64,000 nt of DNA from Acidovorax sp. sif1233 (GTDB lineage Bacteria > Pseudomonadota > Gammaproteobacteria > Burkholderiales > Burkholderiaceae_C): the NCBI RefSeq assembly GCF_019218755.1, contig NZ_JAHUWZ010000006.1:1-64000 (forward strand). Direction: 5' to 3'. Numbering within the stretch: position 1 is the first letter of the stretch; every line of letters starts with the position of its first letter. Made by a program: the position numbers and the translations under genes. Below, in pieces: positions 26,912-35,736 of this stretch. Under the pieces are notes generated by a model that was not told where the DNA came from, ran no database searches, and worked only from the letters and a program-made list of their open reading frames with translations.

Positions 26912-27241
26912 TCAGGCGGGCTTGTTGCTCAGGCATTCCTTCATGAAGGCCTTGCGCTCGTCGCCCTTGAGGGTCTTGGCCTTGGGGTCTGCGTTGCAGG
27001 TCTTCATCTTGGTCTGCTGCTTTTCCTGCTTGTTGGCAGACAGGCATTCCTTCATGAAGGCCTTGCGCTCGTCGCCCTTCTTTTCCTTGGCGTCGGCATT
27101 GCAGGTGGCCATCTTGCTTTGCTGCGCGGTGGGCGCCTTGGCCGGCGCGGAGGCCGCGGCAGCAGGCGCGTCGGCGGCATGGGCCGTGGCCAGGGAGAGG
27201 GTCAGGCCGATGGCCGTCATCAGGGAAAGCAGTTTCTTCAT
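26912..27241 (-). CDS. PsiF repeat family protein
   Basis: A 109-residue periplasmic protein from the ATG at 27241 (MKKLLSLMTAIG), with a signal peptide ending near AHAAD. After an Ala/Pro-rich linker come two PsiF repeats: MATCNADAKEKKGDERKAFMKECL and MKTCNADPKAKTLKGDERKAFMKECL-like units, each with paired cysteines. E. coli PsiF is phosphate-starvation inducible; its role is not known. The two repeats are nearly identical in DNA. I see no clear Pho box in the 109 bases upstream. Confidence 0.87.
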   Translation of the reverse strand: MKKLLSLMTAIGLTLSLATAHAADAPAAAASAPAKAPTAQQSKMATCNADAKEKKGDERKAFMKECLSANKQEKQQTKMKTCNADPKAKTLKGDERKAFMKECLSNKPA

Positions 27242-27350
27242 GTAATGCTCCTGCGGGTAGGGGGATGGACGGCCCGGTGGACACCGGGCCATTCAGCATA
27301 ACGCCACAGCGGCGGGATGGGATGACGGGGCGCCCCCGTAGAATCCCCGC

Positions 27351-29060
27351 ATGCTCTCCGTCAAACAGGAATTGCTCGCGGCGCTCGCCGGCGAGCTGGA
27401 AAAATTGTCGCCCGGCACTGCCGGGCGCGCTGCGTTCGAATCCCCCAAGGTGGCCGCCCACGGCGACTTCGCCTGCACGGCGGCCATGCAGCTGGCCAAG
27501 CCGCTCAAGCTCAACCCGCGCGCGCTGGGCGAGCAGCTCAAGGCCGCGCTCGAGGCCACGCCCGCGTTTGCCCGCTGGGTCGATGCCATCGAGATCGCCG
27601 GCCCCGGGTTTCTCAACATCCGCCTCAAGCCCACCGCCAAGCAGGAAGTGGTGCGCGAGGTCTTGGGTGCCGGAGACCGCTTTGGCTACCAGGCCGACAA
27701 CGGCCAGCGCGTGCTGGTCGAGTTCGTCTCGGCCAACCCCACCGGCCCGCTGCACGTGGGCCACGGCCGCCAGGCGGCGCTGGGCGACGCGATCTGCAAC
27801 CTCTTTGCCACCCAGGGCTGGAAGGTGCACCGCGAGTTCTATTACAACGACGCGGGCGTGCAGATCCAGACGCTGACCACCAGCACGCAGCTGCGCGCCA
27901 AGGGCTTCAAGCCCGGCGACGAGTGCTGGCCCACCGACCCCGAGAACCCGGCGTCCAAGGCGTTCTACAACGGCGACTACATCCAGGACATCGCCAACGA
28001 CTTCCTCGCGAAGAAGACCGTCAAGGCCGACGACCGCGCGTTCACCGCCAGCGGCGACGTGGACGATGTGGAGTCCATCCGCCAGTTCGCCGTGGCCTAC
28101 CTGCGCAACGAGCAGGACAAGGACCTGCAGGCCTTCAATCTGAAGTTCGACGAGTACTACCTCGAGTCGAGCCTGTACACCAGCGGCCGCGTCGAGGCCA
28201 CCGTGGGCAAGCTCGTGGCCAACGGCAAGACCTACGAGCAGGACGGCGCGCTGTGGCTCAAGAGCACGGACTACGGCGACGACAAGGACCGGGTCATGCG
28301 CAAGAAGGACGGCACGTACACCTACTTCGTGCCCGACGTGGCCTACCACATCGCCAAGTGGGAGCGCGGCTTCACCAAGGTCGTCAACATCCAGGGCACG
28401 GACCACCACGGCACCATCGCCCGCGTGCGCGCCGGGCTGCAGGCGGCCGGCGTGGGCATCCCGCAGGGCTACCCCGACTACGTGCTGCACACCATGGTGC
28501 GCGTGGTCAAGGGCGGCGAAGAGGTCAAGATCAGCAAGCGCGCGGGCAGCTATGTCACGCTGCGCGACCTGATCGAATGGACCAGCAAGGACGCGGTGCG
28601 CTTCTTCCTCTTGAGCCGCAAGCCCGACACCGAGTACACCTTCGACGTGGACCTGGCCGTGGCGCAGAACAACGACAACCCGGTGTACTACGTGCAGTAC
28701 GCCCACGCGCGCATCCAGTCGGTGCTGCGCGGCTGGGCCGAGCAGGGCGGCGGCGATGTGGCCTCGCTCCAGGGCGCGGACCTGTCGGCGCTCGAAGGCC
28801 CGCAGGCCCAGGCGCTGATGCTGCAGCTGGCCAAGTACCCCGAGATGCTCACCGCCGCCGCCGACGGCGAGGCGCCGCACGACGTGACCTTCTACCTGCG
28901 CGACCTGGCCGCCAGCTACCACAGCTACTACGATGCCGAGCGCATCCTGGTGGACGATGAAACCGTCAAGCGGGCCCGGCTGGCCCTCGTCGCCGCCACC
29001 GCGCAGGTATTGCACAATGGCCTGGCCGTGCTGGGCGTGTCGGCTCCGGCCAGAATGTAA
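27351..29060 (+). CDS. argS: Arginyl-tRNA synthetase
   Basis: A 569-residue class I synthetase that charges tRNA-Arg in the cytoplasm. The HIGH-type motif reads [13 protein letters not shown] near residue 130, and the KMSKS region is KISKRAGS, the weak form common in ArgS. The N-terminal Arg-tRNA synthetase domain and the C-terminal DALR-type helical domain ([27 protein letters not shown]) are present, so it is full length. A SPOR-domain protein gene follows after 9 bases, suggesting one transcript. Confidence 0.97.
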   Translation: MLSVKQELLAALAGELEKLSPGTAGRAAFESPKVAAHGDFACTAAMQLAKPLKLNPRALGEQLKAALEATPAFARWVDAIEIAGPGFLNIRLKPTAKQEVVREVLGAGDRFGYQADNGQRVLVEFVSANPTGPLHVGHGRQAALGDAICNLFATQGWKVHREFYYNDAGVQIQTLTTSTQLRAKGFKPGDECWPTDPENPASKAFYNGDYIQDIANDFLAKKTVKADDRAFTASGDVDDVESIRQFAVAYLRNEQDKDLQAFNLKFDEYYLESSLYTSGRVEATVGKLVANGKTYEQDGALWLKSTDYGDDKDRVMRKKDGTYTYFVPDVAYHIAKWERGFTKVVNIQGTDHHGTIARVRAGLQAAGVGIPQGYPDYVLHTMVRVVKGGEEVKISKRAGSYVTLRDLIEWTSKDAVRFFLLSRKPDTEYTFDVDLAVAQNNDNPVYYVQYAHARIQSVLRGWAEQGGGDVASLQGADLSALEGPQAQALMLQLAKYPEMLTAAADGEAPHDVTFYLRDLAASYHSYYDAERILVDDETVKRARLALVAATAQVLHNGLAVLGVSAPARM

Positions 29061-29069
29061 GCAGTCACT

Positions 29070-29714
29070 ATGAAGAAACAACAGACGGGTGGGACCATCA
29101 TCGGCTTCATCGTCGGGGTCATCGTGGGCCTGGGGGCCGCACTGGCGGTGGCCGTGTACGTGACCAAGGTGCCGGTGCCTTTCCTCAACAAGGGCAACGG
29201 GCGGGGCGTGGACATGGATGCCGCCGAATCCCAGAAGAACAAGAACTGGGACCCGAACTCTCCGCTGTACGGCAAGAACCCCGCGCGTCCCCCCGCGCCG
29301 GCGGTGGCGGCGGCTTCCGCGCCCGCCTCCGCGGCGGCGCCCGAGGTGCGGGCGGCCGCCTCCGCGCCCAAGCCGGTTGCCAGCAAGCCCGAGGCGGCCA
29401 AGGCCGAAAGCAAGCCCGGCGCCGACCCGCTGGGCGATCTGGCCGTCGCCAAGGCCGCCGCCAAGGGCAACCTGGACCCGTTCGACTACTTCGTGCAGGC
29501 CGGGGCATTCCGCACCCAGGCCGATGCGGATGCCCAGCGCGCCAAGCTGGCCATGCTGGGCTGGGAGGCCCGGGTGAGCGAGCGCGAGCAAAATGGGCGG
29601 GCCGTGTTCCGCGTGCGCGTGGGCCCGTTCACCAAGCGCGATGATGCCGAGCAGCTCAAGGAAAAGCTCGACGGCGCCGGGGTGGAATCGGCCCTGGTGC
29701 GGGTGCAGCGCTGA
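29070..29714 (+). CDS. SPOR domain protein (FtsN-like)
   Basis: A 214-residue bitopic membrane protein: short cytoplasmic N-terminus, one helix at about 10-32 (GTIIGFIVGVIVGLGAALAVAVYV), an Ala/Pro-rich periplasmic linker, and a C-terminal SPOR domain at about 140-214 (FDYFVQAGAFRTQADADAQRAKL; VFRVRVGPFTKRDDAEQLKEKL). SPOR domains bind denuded septal peptidoglycan. The layout is that of FtsN, which activates the divisome, but similarity outside SPOR is low. It lies 9 bases after argS, a linkage common in Burkholderiales. Confidence 0.88.
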   Translation: MKKQQTGGTIIGFIVGVIVGLGAALAVAVYVTKVPVPFLNKGNGRGVDMDAAESQKNKNWDPNSPLYGKNPARPPAPAVAAASAPASAAAPEVRAAASAPKPVASKPEAAKAESKPGADPLGDLAVAKAAAKGNLDPFDYFVQAGAFRTQADADAQRAKLAMLGWEARVSEREQNGRAVFRVRVGPFTKRDDAEQLKEKLDGAGVESALVRVQR

Positions 29715-29793
29715 ACTGCCGCGCAGCGGGAGCTGAACTTTTTGCGGGGGCATGGCTCACATCCCCCAGACCAGAACCAGGAGAGTCTTTGCC

Positions 29794-30450
29794 ATGAAAC
29801 GCCGTGAGTTTTCTTTGTCCGCCGCCTCGGCGGTTGCCGCTTCCGCCCTGACGCTGCCAGTGGCCACCCCCGCGCTGGCCCAGGCCCGCCAGTTCAAGGA
29901 GGGCAAGGACTTCAAGCGGCTGGACAAGCCCGTGGCGCCCGATGCGCCCGCCGGCAAGGTCGATGTGATCGAATTCTTCTGGTACAGCTGCCCCCACTGC
30001 CACGCCTTCGAGCCCACGCTCGACGCATGGGTGAAGAGCGCCCCCAAGGACATGAGCATCCGCCGCATGCCCGTGGCCTTCAATGCCAGCTTCGTGCCGC
30101 AGCAAAAGCTCTACTACACGCTCGAAGGCATGGGCAAGCTCGACGCGCTGCACGCCAAGGTGTTCCGCGCCATCCATGTGGAAAAGCAGAAGCTGGCCAA
30201 GGACGACGAAATCCTGGCCTGGGTGACCCAGCAGGGGGTCGATGCCGCCAAGTTCAAGGAGGTCTACGGCTCCTTCACCGTGTCCAACCAGGTGCGCCGT
30301 GCGTCGCAGCTGCAGGACGCGTATGGCGTGGAAGGCGTGCCTTCCATGGGCGTGGCCGGCAAGTACTACACCGATGGCACCATGGCCGGCAACATGCAGA
30401 ACGTGCTGCAGGTGGTGGAGCACCTGGCCGCCACGGCGAAAAAGGGGTGA
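29794..30450 (+). CDS. dsbA: Thiol:disulfide interchange protein DsbA/DsbL
   Basis: A 218-residue periplasmic oxidase that makes disulfides in exported proteins. The signal MKRREFSLSAASAVAA has a twin-arginine look. The thioredoxin fold carries Cys66-Pro-His-Cys69 in FFWYSCPHCHAFE, with the cis-Pro region EGVPSMGVAGKY near the end. The start at 29794 follows AGGAGAG. A Rho-independent terminator follows at 30587. Confidence 0.93.
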   Translation: MKRREFSLSAASAVAASALTLPVATPALAQARQFKEGKDFKRLDKPVAPDAPAGKVDVIEFFWYSCPHCHAFEPTLDAWVKSAPKDMSIRRMPVAFNASFVPQQKLYYTLEGMGKLDALHAKVFRAIHVEKQKLAKDDEILAWVTQQGVDAAKFKEVYGSFTVSNQVRRASQLQDAYGVEGVPSMGVAGKYYTDGTMAGNMQNVLQVVEHLAATAKKG

Positions 30451-30586
30451 CGCCTCCTTGAAGGAAGCGTGGCCCTCGTGAGCCGCCTTCCTGCCCAGGG
30501 GGACGCACCCGGCGGCCCGGCAGCGCCGGCTCCACGGGTGCAGGCGGCGGCTTCCAAGCGCCGACGGCCTCGGATGCCCCAAGAAG

Positions 30587-30610
30587 AAGCCCGCGGATGC
30601 GGGCTTTTTT
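30587..30610 (+). terminator. Rho-independent terminator after dsbA
   Basis: AAGCCCGC and GCGGGCTT stem around GGAT with six T at 30605-30610. The preceding 30451-30586 holds a GC-rich gene-end element (CTCGTGAGCCG, CCCAGGGGGAC, GGCGGCCCGGCAGCG). Confidence 0.85.
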
Positions 30611-30633
30611 CATGGCGCACGCCGTGGGGTGGC

Positions 30634-30639
30634 TACAAT
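30634..30639 (+). promoter_or_regulatory. Possible -10 box of lptA-lptB-rpoN
   Basis: TACAAT lies 22 bases before the lptA start, just after the dsbA terminator, so a promoter is needed here. No good -35 box is visible at the usual spacing. Confidence 0.4.
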
Positions 30640-30660
30640 GACCTGCAAGATTCGTGCCCT

Positions 30661-31317
30661 ATGAACTACCGCATCCTCCCCCACCTCCTGCTTGTCGCCC
30701 TGGCCTGCCATCTGGGCGCGGCGCACGCCGAAAAGGCCGACCGCGCCAAGCCCATGAACATCGAGGCCGACGCCTTGCGGCACGATGAGCTCAAGCAGAC
30801 CAGCGTGTTCTCGGGCCGCGTGGTCATGACCAAGGGCTCCATCGTGCTGCGCGGCGCGCGGCTGGACGTGCGCCAGGACGCCGACGGCTACCAGTACGGC
30901 GTGGTCACGGCCGAGGCGGGCAAGCGGGCCTTCTTCCGCCAGAAGCGCGATACCGTGGCGGGCGCGCCGGACGAGTTCATCGAAGGCGAGAGCGAAGTCA
31001 TCGAGTACGACGGCAAGGCCGACAACGTGCGCTTCATCACCCGCGCCGAGCTGCGCCGCTACCGCGGGGCGGTCCTCAGCGACGAGATCACCGGCGCCGT
31101 GATCGTCTACAACAACCTCACCGATGTGTTCACCGTGGACGGCAAGCGCACCCCCGCGACCAATGCGGCGGGCGATGCGCCCGCGCCCGGCAGCCGGGTG
31201 CGTGCGGTGCTCGCGCCCAAGGACCCGCCCGCCGGTACCGCCGCGCCGGAGGCCGCGCCCCCGGCATCGGCGCCGGTGCTGCGCCCCAGCAACAGCCTTG
31301 GCGGCGGCTCCAAGTGA
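30661..31317 (+). CDS. lptA: Lipopolysaccharide export periplasmic protein LptA
   Basis: A 218-residue periplasmic bridge protein that carries LPS from LptC to LptD. The signal peptide ends near GAAHAEK. The OstA-like beta-jelly roll runs from [32 protein letters not shown] to about residue 165 ([22 protein letters not shown]). An Ala/Pro-rich tail is added. The stop overlaps the GTG start of lptB by four bases. lptC is not next to it in this window. Confidence 0.92.
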   Translation: MNYRILPHLLLVALACHLGAAHAEKADRAKPMNIEADALRHDELKQTSVFSGRVVMTKGSIVLRGARLDVRQDADGYQYGVVTAEAGKRAFFRQKRDTVAGAPDEFIEGESEVIEYDGKADNVRFITRAELRRYRGAVLSDEITGAVIVYNNLTDVFTVDGKRTPATNAAGDAPAPGSRVRAVLAPKDPPAGTAAPEAAPPASAPVLRPSNSLGGGSK

Positions 31318-32099
31318 GCGCGCAGCCCGTCAGCCCCGGTCCTGACACCCAGGCGGGCAGCCGCCTGGAGGTGCAGCACCTGGCCAAGTCGTATGGCAGC
31401 CGCAAGGTCGTCAAGGATGTGTCGCTGGTCGTGCAAAAGGGGGAGGTCGTGGGCCTGCTGGGGCCCAACGGCGCGGGCAAGACCACCTCGTTCTACATGA
31501 TCGTGGGCCTGGTGCGCAGCGACGCGGGCGACATCCGCATCGACGGCCATTCGGTGGCCCACATGCCCATCCACCGCCGCTCGCGGCTGGGGCTGTCCTA
31601 CCTGCCGCAGGAAGCCTCCATCTTCCGCAAGCTCACGGTCGAAGAGAACGTGCGCGCGGTGCTGGAGCTGCAGCGCGCGGACGACGACGGCAAGCCGCTG
31701 TCGCGCGAGGCCATCGAAGAGCGTCTCACGGCCTTGCTGCAGGAGCTGCGCGTGGACCACCTGCGGGCCTCGCCCGCCATGGCCCTGTCGGGCGGCGAGC
31801 GCCGCCGCGTCGAGATCGCCCGCGCGCTGGCCACGCAGCCGCGCTTCATCCTGCTGGACGAGCCCTTTGCGGGCATCGACCCCATCGCCGTGATCGAGAT
31901 CCAGCGCATCATCGGCTTCCTCAAGGCGCGCGGCATCGGCGTGCTCATCACCGACCACAACGTGCGCGAGACGCTGGGCATCTGCGACCACGCCTTCATC
32001 ATCAGCGATGGCCAGGTGCTGGCCCAGGGCACGCCGTCCGAGATCGTGGACAACGCCGAAGTGCGCCGGGTGTACCTGGGCGAACATTTCCGCATGTAG
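31314..32099 (+). CDS. lptB: LPS export ABC transporter ATP-binding protein LptB
   Basis: A 261-residue cytoplasmic ATPase that powers LPS extraction with LptFG. GTG start overlapping the lptA stop (GTGA). Walker [10 protein letters not shown] near residue 50, Q-loop YLPQEASIF, signature LSGGERRR near 158, Walker [13 protein letters not shown] near 178, and switch His in TDHNVRETL. All are as in LptB. rpoN follows after 172 bases containing a direct duplication. Confidence 0.95.
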   Translation: MSAQPVSPGPDTQAGSRLEVQHLAKSYGSRKVVKDVSLVVQKGEVVGLLGPNGAGKTTSFYMIVGLVRSDAGDIRIDGHSVAHMPIHRRSRLGLSYLPQEASIFRKLTVEENVRAVLELQRADDDGKPLSREAIEERLTALLQELRVDHLRASPAMALSGGERRRVEIARALATQPRFILLDEPFAGIDPIAVIEIQRIIGFLKARGIGVLITDHNVRETLGICDHAFIISDGQVLAQGTPSEIVDNAEVRRVYLGEHFRM

Positions 32100-32133
32100 A
32101 CATGGCCTCCACGCTTGTCATTTCGTGTACTGC

Positions 32134-32180
32134 GCTGCCCCCCGAGGGGGCGTTCGCGCCTTGGGGCGGCCCGGCGGCGC
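32134..32180 (+). repeat. 47-bp GC-rich direct repeat, unit 1
   Basis: Begins GCTGCCCCCCGAGGGGGC and ends GGGGCGGCCCGGCGGCGC. Unit 2 (32218-32264) differs at one base. The CCCCCCGAGGGGG part is itself a hairpin. Confidence 0.95.
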
Positions 32181-32217
32181 GGTACGGTACCCCCACGCTC
32201 CCCGCTGCGCGTGGTTC

Positions 32218-32264
32218 GCTGCCCCCCGAGGGGGCCTTCGCGCCTTGGGGCGGCCCGGCGGCGC
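32218..32264 (+). repeat. 47-bp GC-rich direct repeat, unit 2
   Basis: Second unit at an 84-base offset, ending seven bases before the rpoN start codon, so it occupies the place of the ribosome site and leader. The linker between units contains a GGTACGGTACC near-palindrome. Confidence 0.95.
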
Positions 32265-32271
32265 TCAATCA

Positions 32272-33861
32272 ATGAAACCTGGACTCTCGCTGCGCGTCTC
32301 GCAGCATCTTGCATTGACCCCCCAGCTTCAGCAGTCCATCCGGCTGCTGCAGTTGTCCACGCTGGAACTCTCGCAGGAAGTCGAGCAGATGCTCGACGAA
32401 AACCCGTTCCTCGAACGCAACGCCGACGAGGCGCCGCGCGAGGAGTTTGGCCTGGAAGCCGCCGATACGCCGGCCCAGGCCGACGACTACAGCGCGGATG
32501 ATGCTATTTTTTCAGGAGCTACCAGCGCAAGCAGTACCAGCGCTGAGGCTCAAAATGATGCTGAAACACCGAGCGCGGGCGCCGACGAGCCCGACTGGAG
32601 CGGCGACGGCACGGTGGAGATGGCGCCCAACGACGCCGAGTGGGGCGGCGACGCCCCCGCCCGCAACCGCAACGACGCCGAAGGCGACGAGGCCGACGCC
32701 ACCGAGCTGGCCCGCACGCACGAATCGCTGACCGCCTTTTTGCACCGACAGGCGCTGGCGCTGCGCCTGTCCGAGATCGACCGCGCCGCGCTGCGCTTCC
32801 TGATCGAATCGCTCAACGACGACGGCTACCTGGAGGATCCGCTCGAAGAGCTGGCCATCAGCCTGGCCGGGCCCGACGACCTGGAGCAGATCGAGGAACT
32901 GGTGCACCGCTTCACCGTGGCACAGCGGCTGCTGCAGAGCCTGGAGCCCGTGGGCGTGGGCGCGCGCGGCCTGGCCGAGTGCCTGACGCTGCAGCTCAAG
33001 GCGCTGGCCGCCGACGAGGACAGCGACATCGACCCCGACACCGTGCAGACCGCGCTGCGCGTGTGCCAGCAGCCGCTGGAGATGCTGGCGCGGCGCGACG
33101 TGCGCCGCCTCACGCAGGCCTGCGGCGACAGCGAGGAGCGCACCCGCGCCGCCATGGCGCTGATCGCCCGGCTGGAGCCGCGCCCGGGGCGCCGCTTCGC
33201 CGACGTGGAGCGCAACATCATCATCCCCGACGTGATCGTGCGCAAGGCCGGGCGCGCCAATGGCCGCGACGGGCAGCACAACTTCATCGTGCAGCTCAAC
33301 CCCGACGTGATGCCGCGCCTGCGCGTGCACGACATCTATGCCGGCGCCCTGCGCGGCCACAAGGGCGGCGAGGGCCACCAGGGCATGCAGCAGCGCCTGC
33401 AGGAGGCGCGCTGGTTCATCAAGAACATCCAGCAGCGCTTCGACACCATCCTGCGCGTCTCGCGCGCCATCGTGGAGCGGCAGAAGAACTTCTTCACCCA
33501 CGGCGAACTCGCGATGCGCCCGCTGGTGCTGCGCGACATCGCCGACGAGCTGGGCCTGCACGAGTCCACCATCAGCCGCGTGACCACGGCCAAGTACATG
33601 GCCACGCCCATCGGCACCTACGAGCTCAAGTACTTCTTCGGCTCGGGCCTGGGCACCGAGACCGGCGGCAATGCGTCGAGCACCGCCGTGCGTGCCCTCA
33701 TCAAGCAATTCGTGGCCGCCGAGAGCCCGACCAAGCCGCTGTCCGACAGCCAGATCGCCGAGATGCTCAAGGAGCAGGGCATCGAGTGCGCGCGCCGCAC
33801 CGTCGCCAAGTACCGCGAGGCGCTCAAGATCGCGCCGGCGAATCTGCGCAAGGCGCTGTAG
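32272..33861 (+). CDS. rpoN: RNA polymerase sigma-54 factor
   Basis: A 529-residue sigma-54, longer than the roughly 480 of E. coli. Region I: LSLRVSQHLALTPQLQQSIRLLQLS with the Gln-rich activator-responsive helix. The acidic region II is enlarged at about residues 76-97, where a translated copy of the interspersed palindrome reads IFSGATSASSTSAEAQND. The core-binding domain and helix-turn-helix follow (LGLHESTISRVTTAKYMATP), and the RpoN box reads ARRTVAKYRE near residue 507. It is downstream of lptAB as in many proteobacteria; hpf, often next, is absent. There is no normal ribosome site before the ATG; a 47-bp repeat is there instead. Confidence 0.95.
   Translation: MKPGLSLRVSQHLALTPQLQQSIRLLQLSTLELSQEVEQMLDENPFLERNADEAPREEFGLEAADTPAQADDYSADDAIFSGATSASSTSAEAQNDAETPSAGADEPDWSGDGTVEMAPNDAEWGGDAPARNRNDAEGDEADATELARTHESLTAFLHRQALALRLSEIDRAALRFLIESLNDDGYLEDPLEELAISLAGPDDLEQIEELVHRFTVAQRLLQSLEPVGVGARGLAECLTLQLKALAADEDSDIDPDTVQTALRVCQQPLEMLARRDVRRLTQACGDSEERTRAAMALIARLEPRPGRRFADVERNIIIPDVIVRKAGRANGRDGQHNFIVQLNPDVMPRLRVHDIYAGALRGHKGGEGHQGMQQRLQEARWFIKNIQQRFDTILRVSRAIVERQKNFFTHGELAMRPLVLRDIADELGLHESTISRVTTAKYMATPIGTYELKYFFGSGLGTETGGNASSTAVRALIKQFVAAESPTKPLSDSQIAEMLKEQGIECARRTVAKYREALKIAPANLRKAL
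32501..32560. repeat. Interspersed palindrome, copy 10, inside rpoN
   Basis: TGCTATTTTTTCAGGAGCTACC, AGCGCAAGCAGTACCAGCGCTGAGGCTCAAAAT. It keeps the family layout and is read in frame in the acidic linker of sigma-54. Confidence 0.7.
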
Positions 33862-33952
33862 GCGCCGTGCGGGCGTGTGCGCGGCGCATGCGCCTGGTGG
33901 CCCGTTTTTCCGCTCCGTTGCCGTCTTTCCCCCTTACTTCGCCACCCCGTCC

Positions 33953-34435
33953 ATGGCCCGCATCGTCTTCGACCTTCCCGCGCACTTCGGTTTCGCCACC
34001 GAAATGCAGATCTACATCAGCCACGTCAACCAGGGCGGGCACCTGGACAACGCGCAGCTGCTGAGCCTCGTGTCCGAGGCCCGGGTGCGGTTTTTCCAGT
34101 CACTCGGCTACCCCGAGGCCGACGTGGGCGGGCTGTCCATCGTGGTCGGAGACATCGTGGCGCAGTACAAGTCCGAGGGGTTCCACGGCGAGACCATGCG
34201 CGTGGAGATGGCGCCTGCGGACTTCAACCGCTATGGGTTCGACCTGGTCTTTTGCATGACCGAGAAGACCTCGGGCCGAGAGGTGGCGCGCGGCAAGATC
34301 GGCATCGTTTTCATCGGCAAGGCCGGCCGCAAGGTGGCGCCGATCCCGGACTCCATCCGCCAGTTGCTGCTGGCCCGTGCCGGCGCGCCGGATTCACACG
34401 CACTTTCCGAGCGCGTATCCTCACCATCGTCATGA
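33953..34435 (+). CDS. Hotdog-fold thioesterase
   Basis: A 160-residue protein from the ATG at 33953 (MARIVFDLPAHFGF). The hotdog fold is suggested by the HVNQGGHLDNAQLLSLVSEARVRFF block (helix after an Asp), matching 4-hydroxybenzoyl-CoA thioesterase-like proteins, and by VGDIVAQYKSEGFHGETM and GIVFIGKAGRKVAPIP strands. It probably hydrolyses an acyl-CoA; the substrate is unknown. It ends in an ATGA overlap with the methyltransferase gene, so the two are coupled. Confidence 0.83.
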   Translation: MARIVFDLPAHFGFATEMQIYISHVNQGGHLDNAQLLSLVSEARVRFFQSLGYPEADVGGLSIVVGDIVAQYKSEGFHGETMRVEMAPADFNRYGFDLVFCMTEKTSGREVARGKIGIVFIGKAGRKVAPIPDSIRQLLLARAGAPDSHALSERVSSPSS

Positions 34436-35736
34436 ATCAACTCCAACTTTTTCTCCCTTGCGCCGCCGGTGTGGAGGGCTTCCTGGCCGACGAGGTGCAT
34501 GGCATCACCGGCCTCACGGGGCAGGATCTGCTGGTGGGCCGGGGCGGCGTGCTGCTGCGCGCCTCGTGGCGCGACGCGCTGCTGCTGAACCTGCACAGCC
34601 GCCTGGCCCAGCGCGTGCTGGTGCAGCTGGCGCACCGCCCGTACCGCTCCGAGAACGACCTCTACGCCGCCGCCAGCGACGTGGCCTGGGAAATCTGGTT
34701 CACCACGCGCCAGACCTTCAAGGTCGAGGTGACCGCCCAGCACAGCCCGCTGCAGAGCCTCAATTTCGCGGGGCTCAAGGTCAAGGACGCGGTGGCCGAC
34801 CGCTTTCGCGCCAAGAGCGGCGTGCGCCCCGACGTGAACACGCAGTGGCCCGACGTGCGCATCCACCTGCACCTGACCACCGACGAAGCCACCATCTACA
34901 TCGACACCTCGGGCGAGCCGCTGTTCAAGCGCGGCTGGCGCGAGGACAAGGGCGACGCCCCGCTGAAGGAGACCCTGGCCGCTGCCATGATCGCCGCCAG
35001 CGGCTGGGACCCCCACGGCGACAACCCCCAGCCGCTGTACGACCCCTGCTGCGGCAGCGGCACCATCGCCATCGAGGCCGCGCAGATCGCCTGCCGCATT
35101 CCGGCGGGCAGGCTGCGCCGCTTTGCGTTCGAGAAACTGCTGCCCTACCAGGCCCATGTCTGGTCTGCTATTAAAAATGAAGCTGAAGGCGCAATACAGA
35201 CAAGCGCTGTACCTATTTTCGGCAGTGACGTCGCCTTCCGGATGGTGGATTTCGCCGAGCGCAATGCCGAGCGCGCCGGCGTGGCGGGCGCCGTGCAGCT
35301 GCGCGGAGGCGATGCGCTGCAGCGCATGCCGCCGTGCGAGCAGCCCGGCGTGATGCTCCTGAACCCCCCGTACGGCGAACGCATCGCCGCGGCCGGTGCC
35401 GCGGGCCGCAATGCCAGCGAGCGCGCGGCCGACCGTGCCCAGGGCCTGGCCGTGGGCCGTGAAGAAGCCCATACCGACGATGGCGGCGAGTTCTTCAGCC
35501 AGCTGGCCGCGCACTGGAAGAAGAACTACAGCGGCTGGACGGCCTGGATGCTCACGCCCGACCTCAAGCTGCCCGGCAAGATGCGCCTGAAGGAGTCGCG
35601 CCGCGTGCCGATGTGGAACGGCCCCATCGAATGCCGCATGTTCCGCTTCGACATGATCAAGGGCGCGGTGCGCGACCGCGGTGCCAAGGCGCCGCCCCAG
35701 GCGCCCGATGCCGGCGGCCCGCGCGATGCGGGTTGA
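34432..35736 (+). CDS. THUMP-domain 23S rRNA methyltransferase (RlmL-like)
   Basis: A 434-residue class I methyltransferase. The N-terminal ferredoxin-like and THUMP region (QLFLPCAAGVEGFLADEV to WPDVRIHLHLTTDEATIYIDTSG) binds RNA. The catalytic domain shows motif I DPCCGSGTIAIEA near residue 203 and motif IV LLNPPYGERI near 311, the NPPY of N6/N2 base methylases. It matches the N-terminal half of E. coli RlmL, which makes m2G2445 in 23S rRNA; the RlmK half is missing, as usual outside gammaproteobacteria. Residues about 244-265 (AIKNEAEGAIQTSAVPIF) are a translated interspersed repeat. It overlaps genes on both sides. Confidence 0.88.
   Translation: MNQLQLFLPCAAGVEGFLADEVHGITGLTGQDLLVGRGGVLLRASWRDALLLNLHSRLAQRVLVQLAHRPYRSENDLYAAASDVAWEIWFTTRQTFKVEVTAQHSPLQSLNFAGLKVKDAVADRFRAKSGVRPDVNTQWPDVRIHLHLTTDEATIYIDTSGEPLFKRGWREDKGDAPLKETLAAAMIAASGWDPHGDNPQPLYDPCCGSGTIAIEAAQIACRIPAGRLRRFAFEKLLPYQAHVWSAIKNEAEGAIQTSAVPIFGSDVAFRMVDFAERNAERAGVAGAVQLRGGDALQRMPPCEQPGVMLLNPPYGERIAAAGAAGRNASERAADRAQGLAVGREEAHTDDGGEFFSQLAAHWKKNYSGWTAWMLTPDLKLPGKMRLKESRRVPMWNGPIECRMFRFDMIKGAVRDRGAKAPPQAPDAGGPRDAG
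35162..35222. repeat. Interspersed palindrome, copy 11, inside the methyltransferase gene
   Basis: CTGCTATTAAAAATGAAGCTG, AAGGCGCAATACAGACAAGCGCTGTACCTATTTT. It has the family layout with AT-rich ends and is read in frame. Confidence 0.7.
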
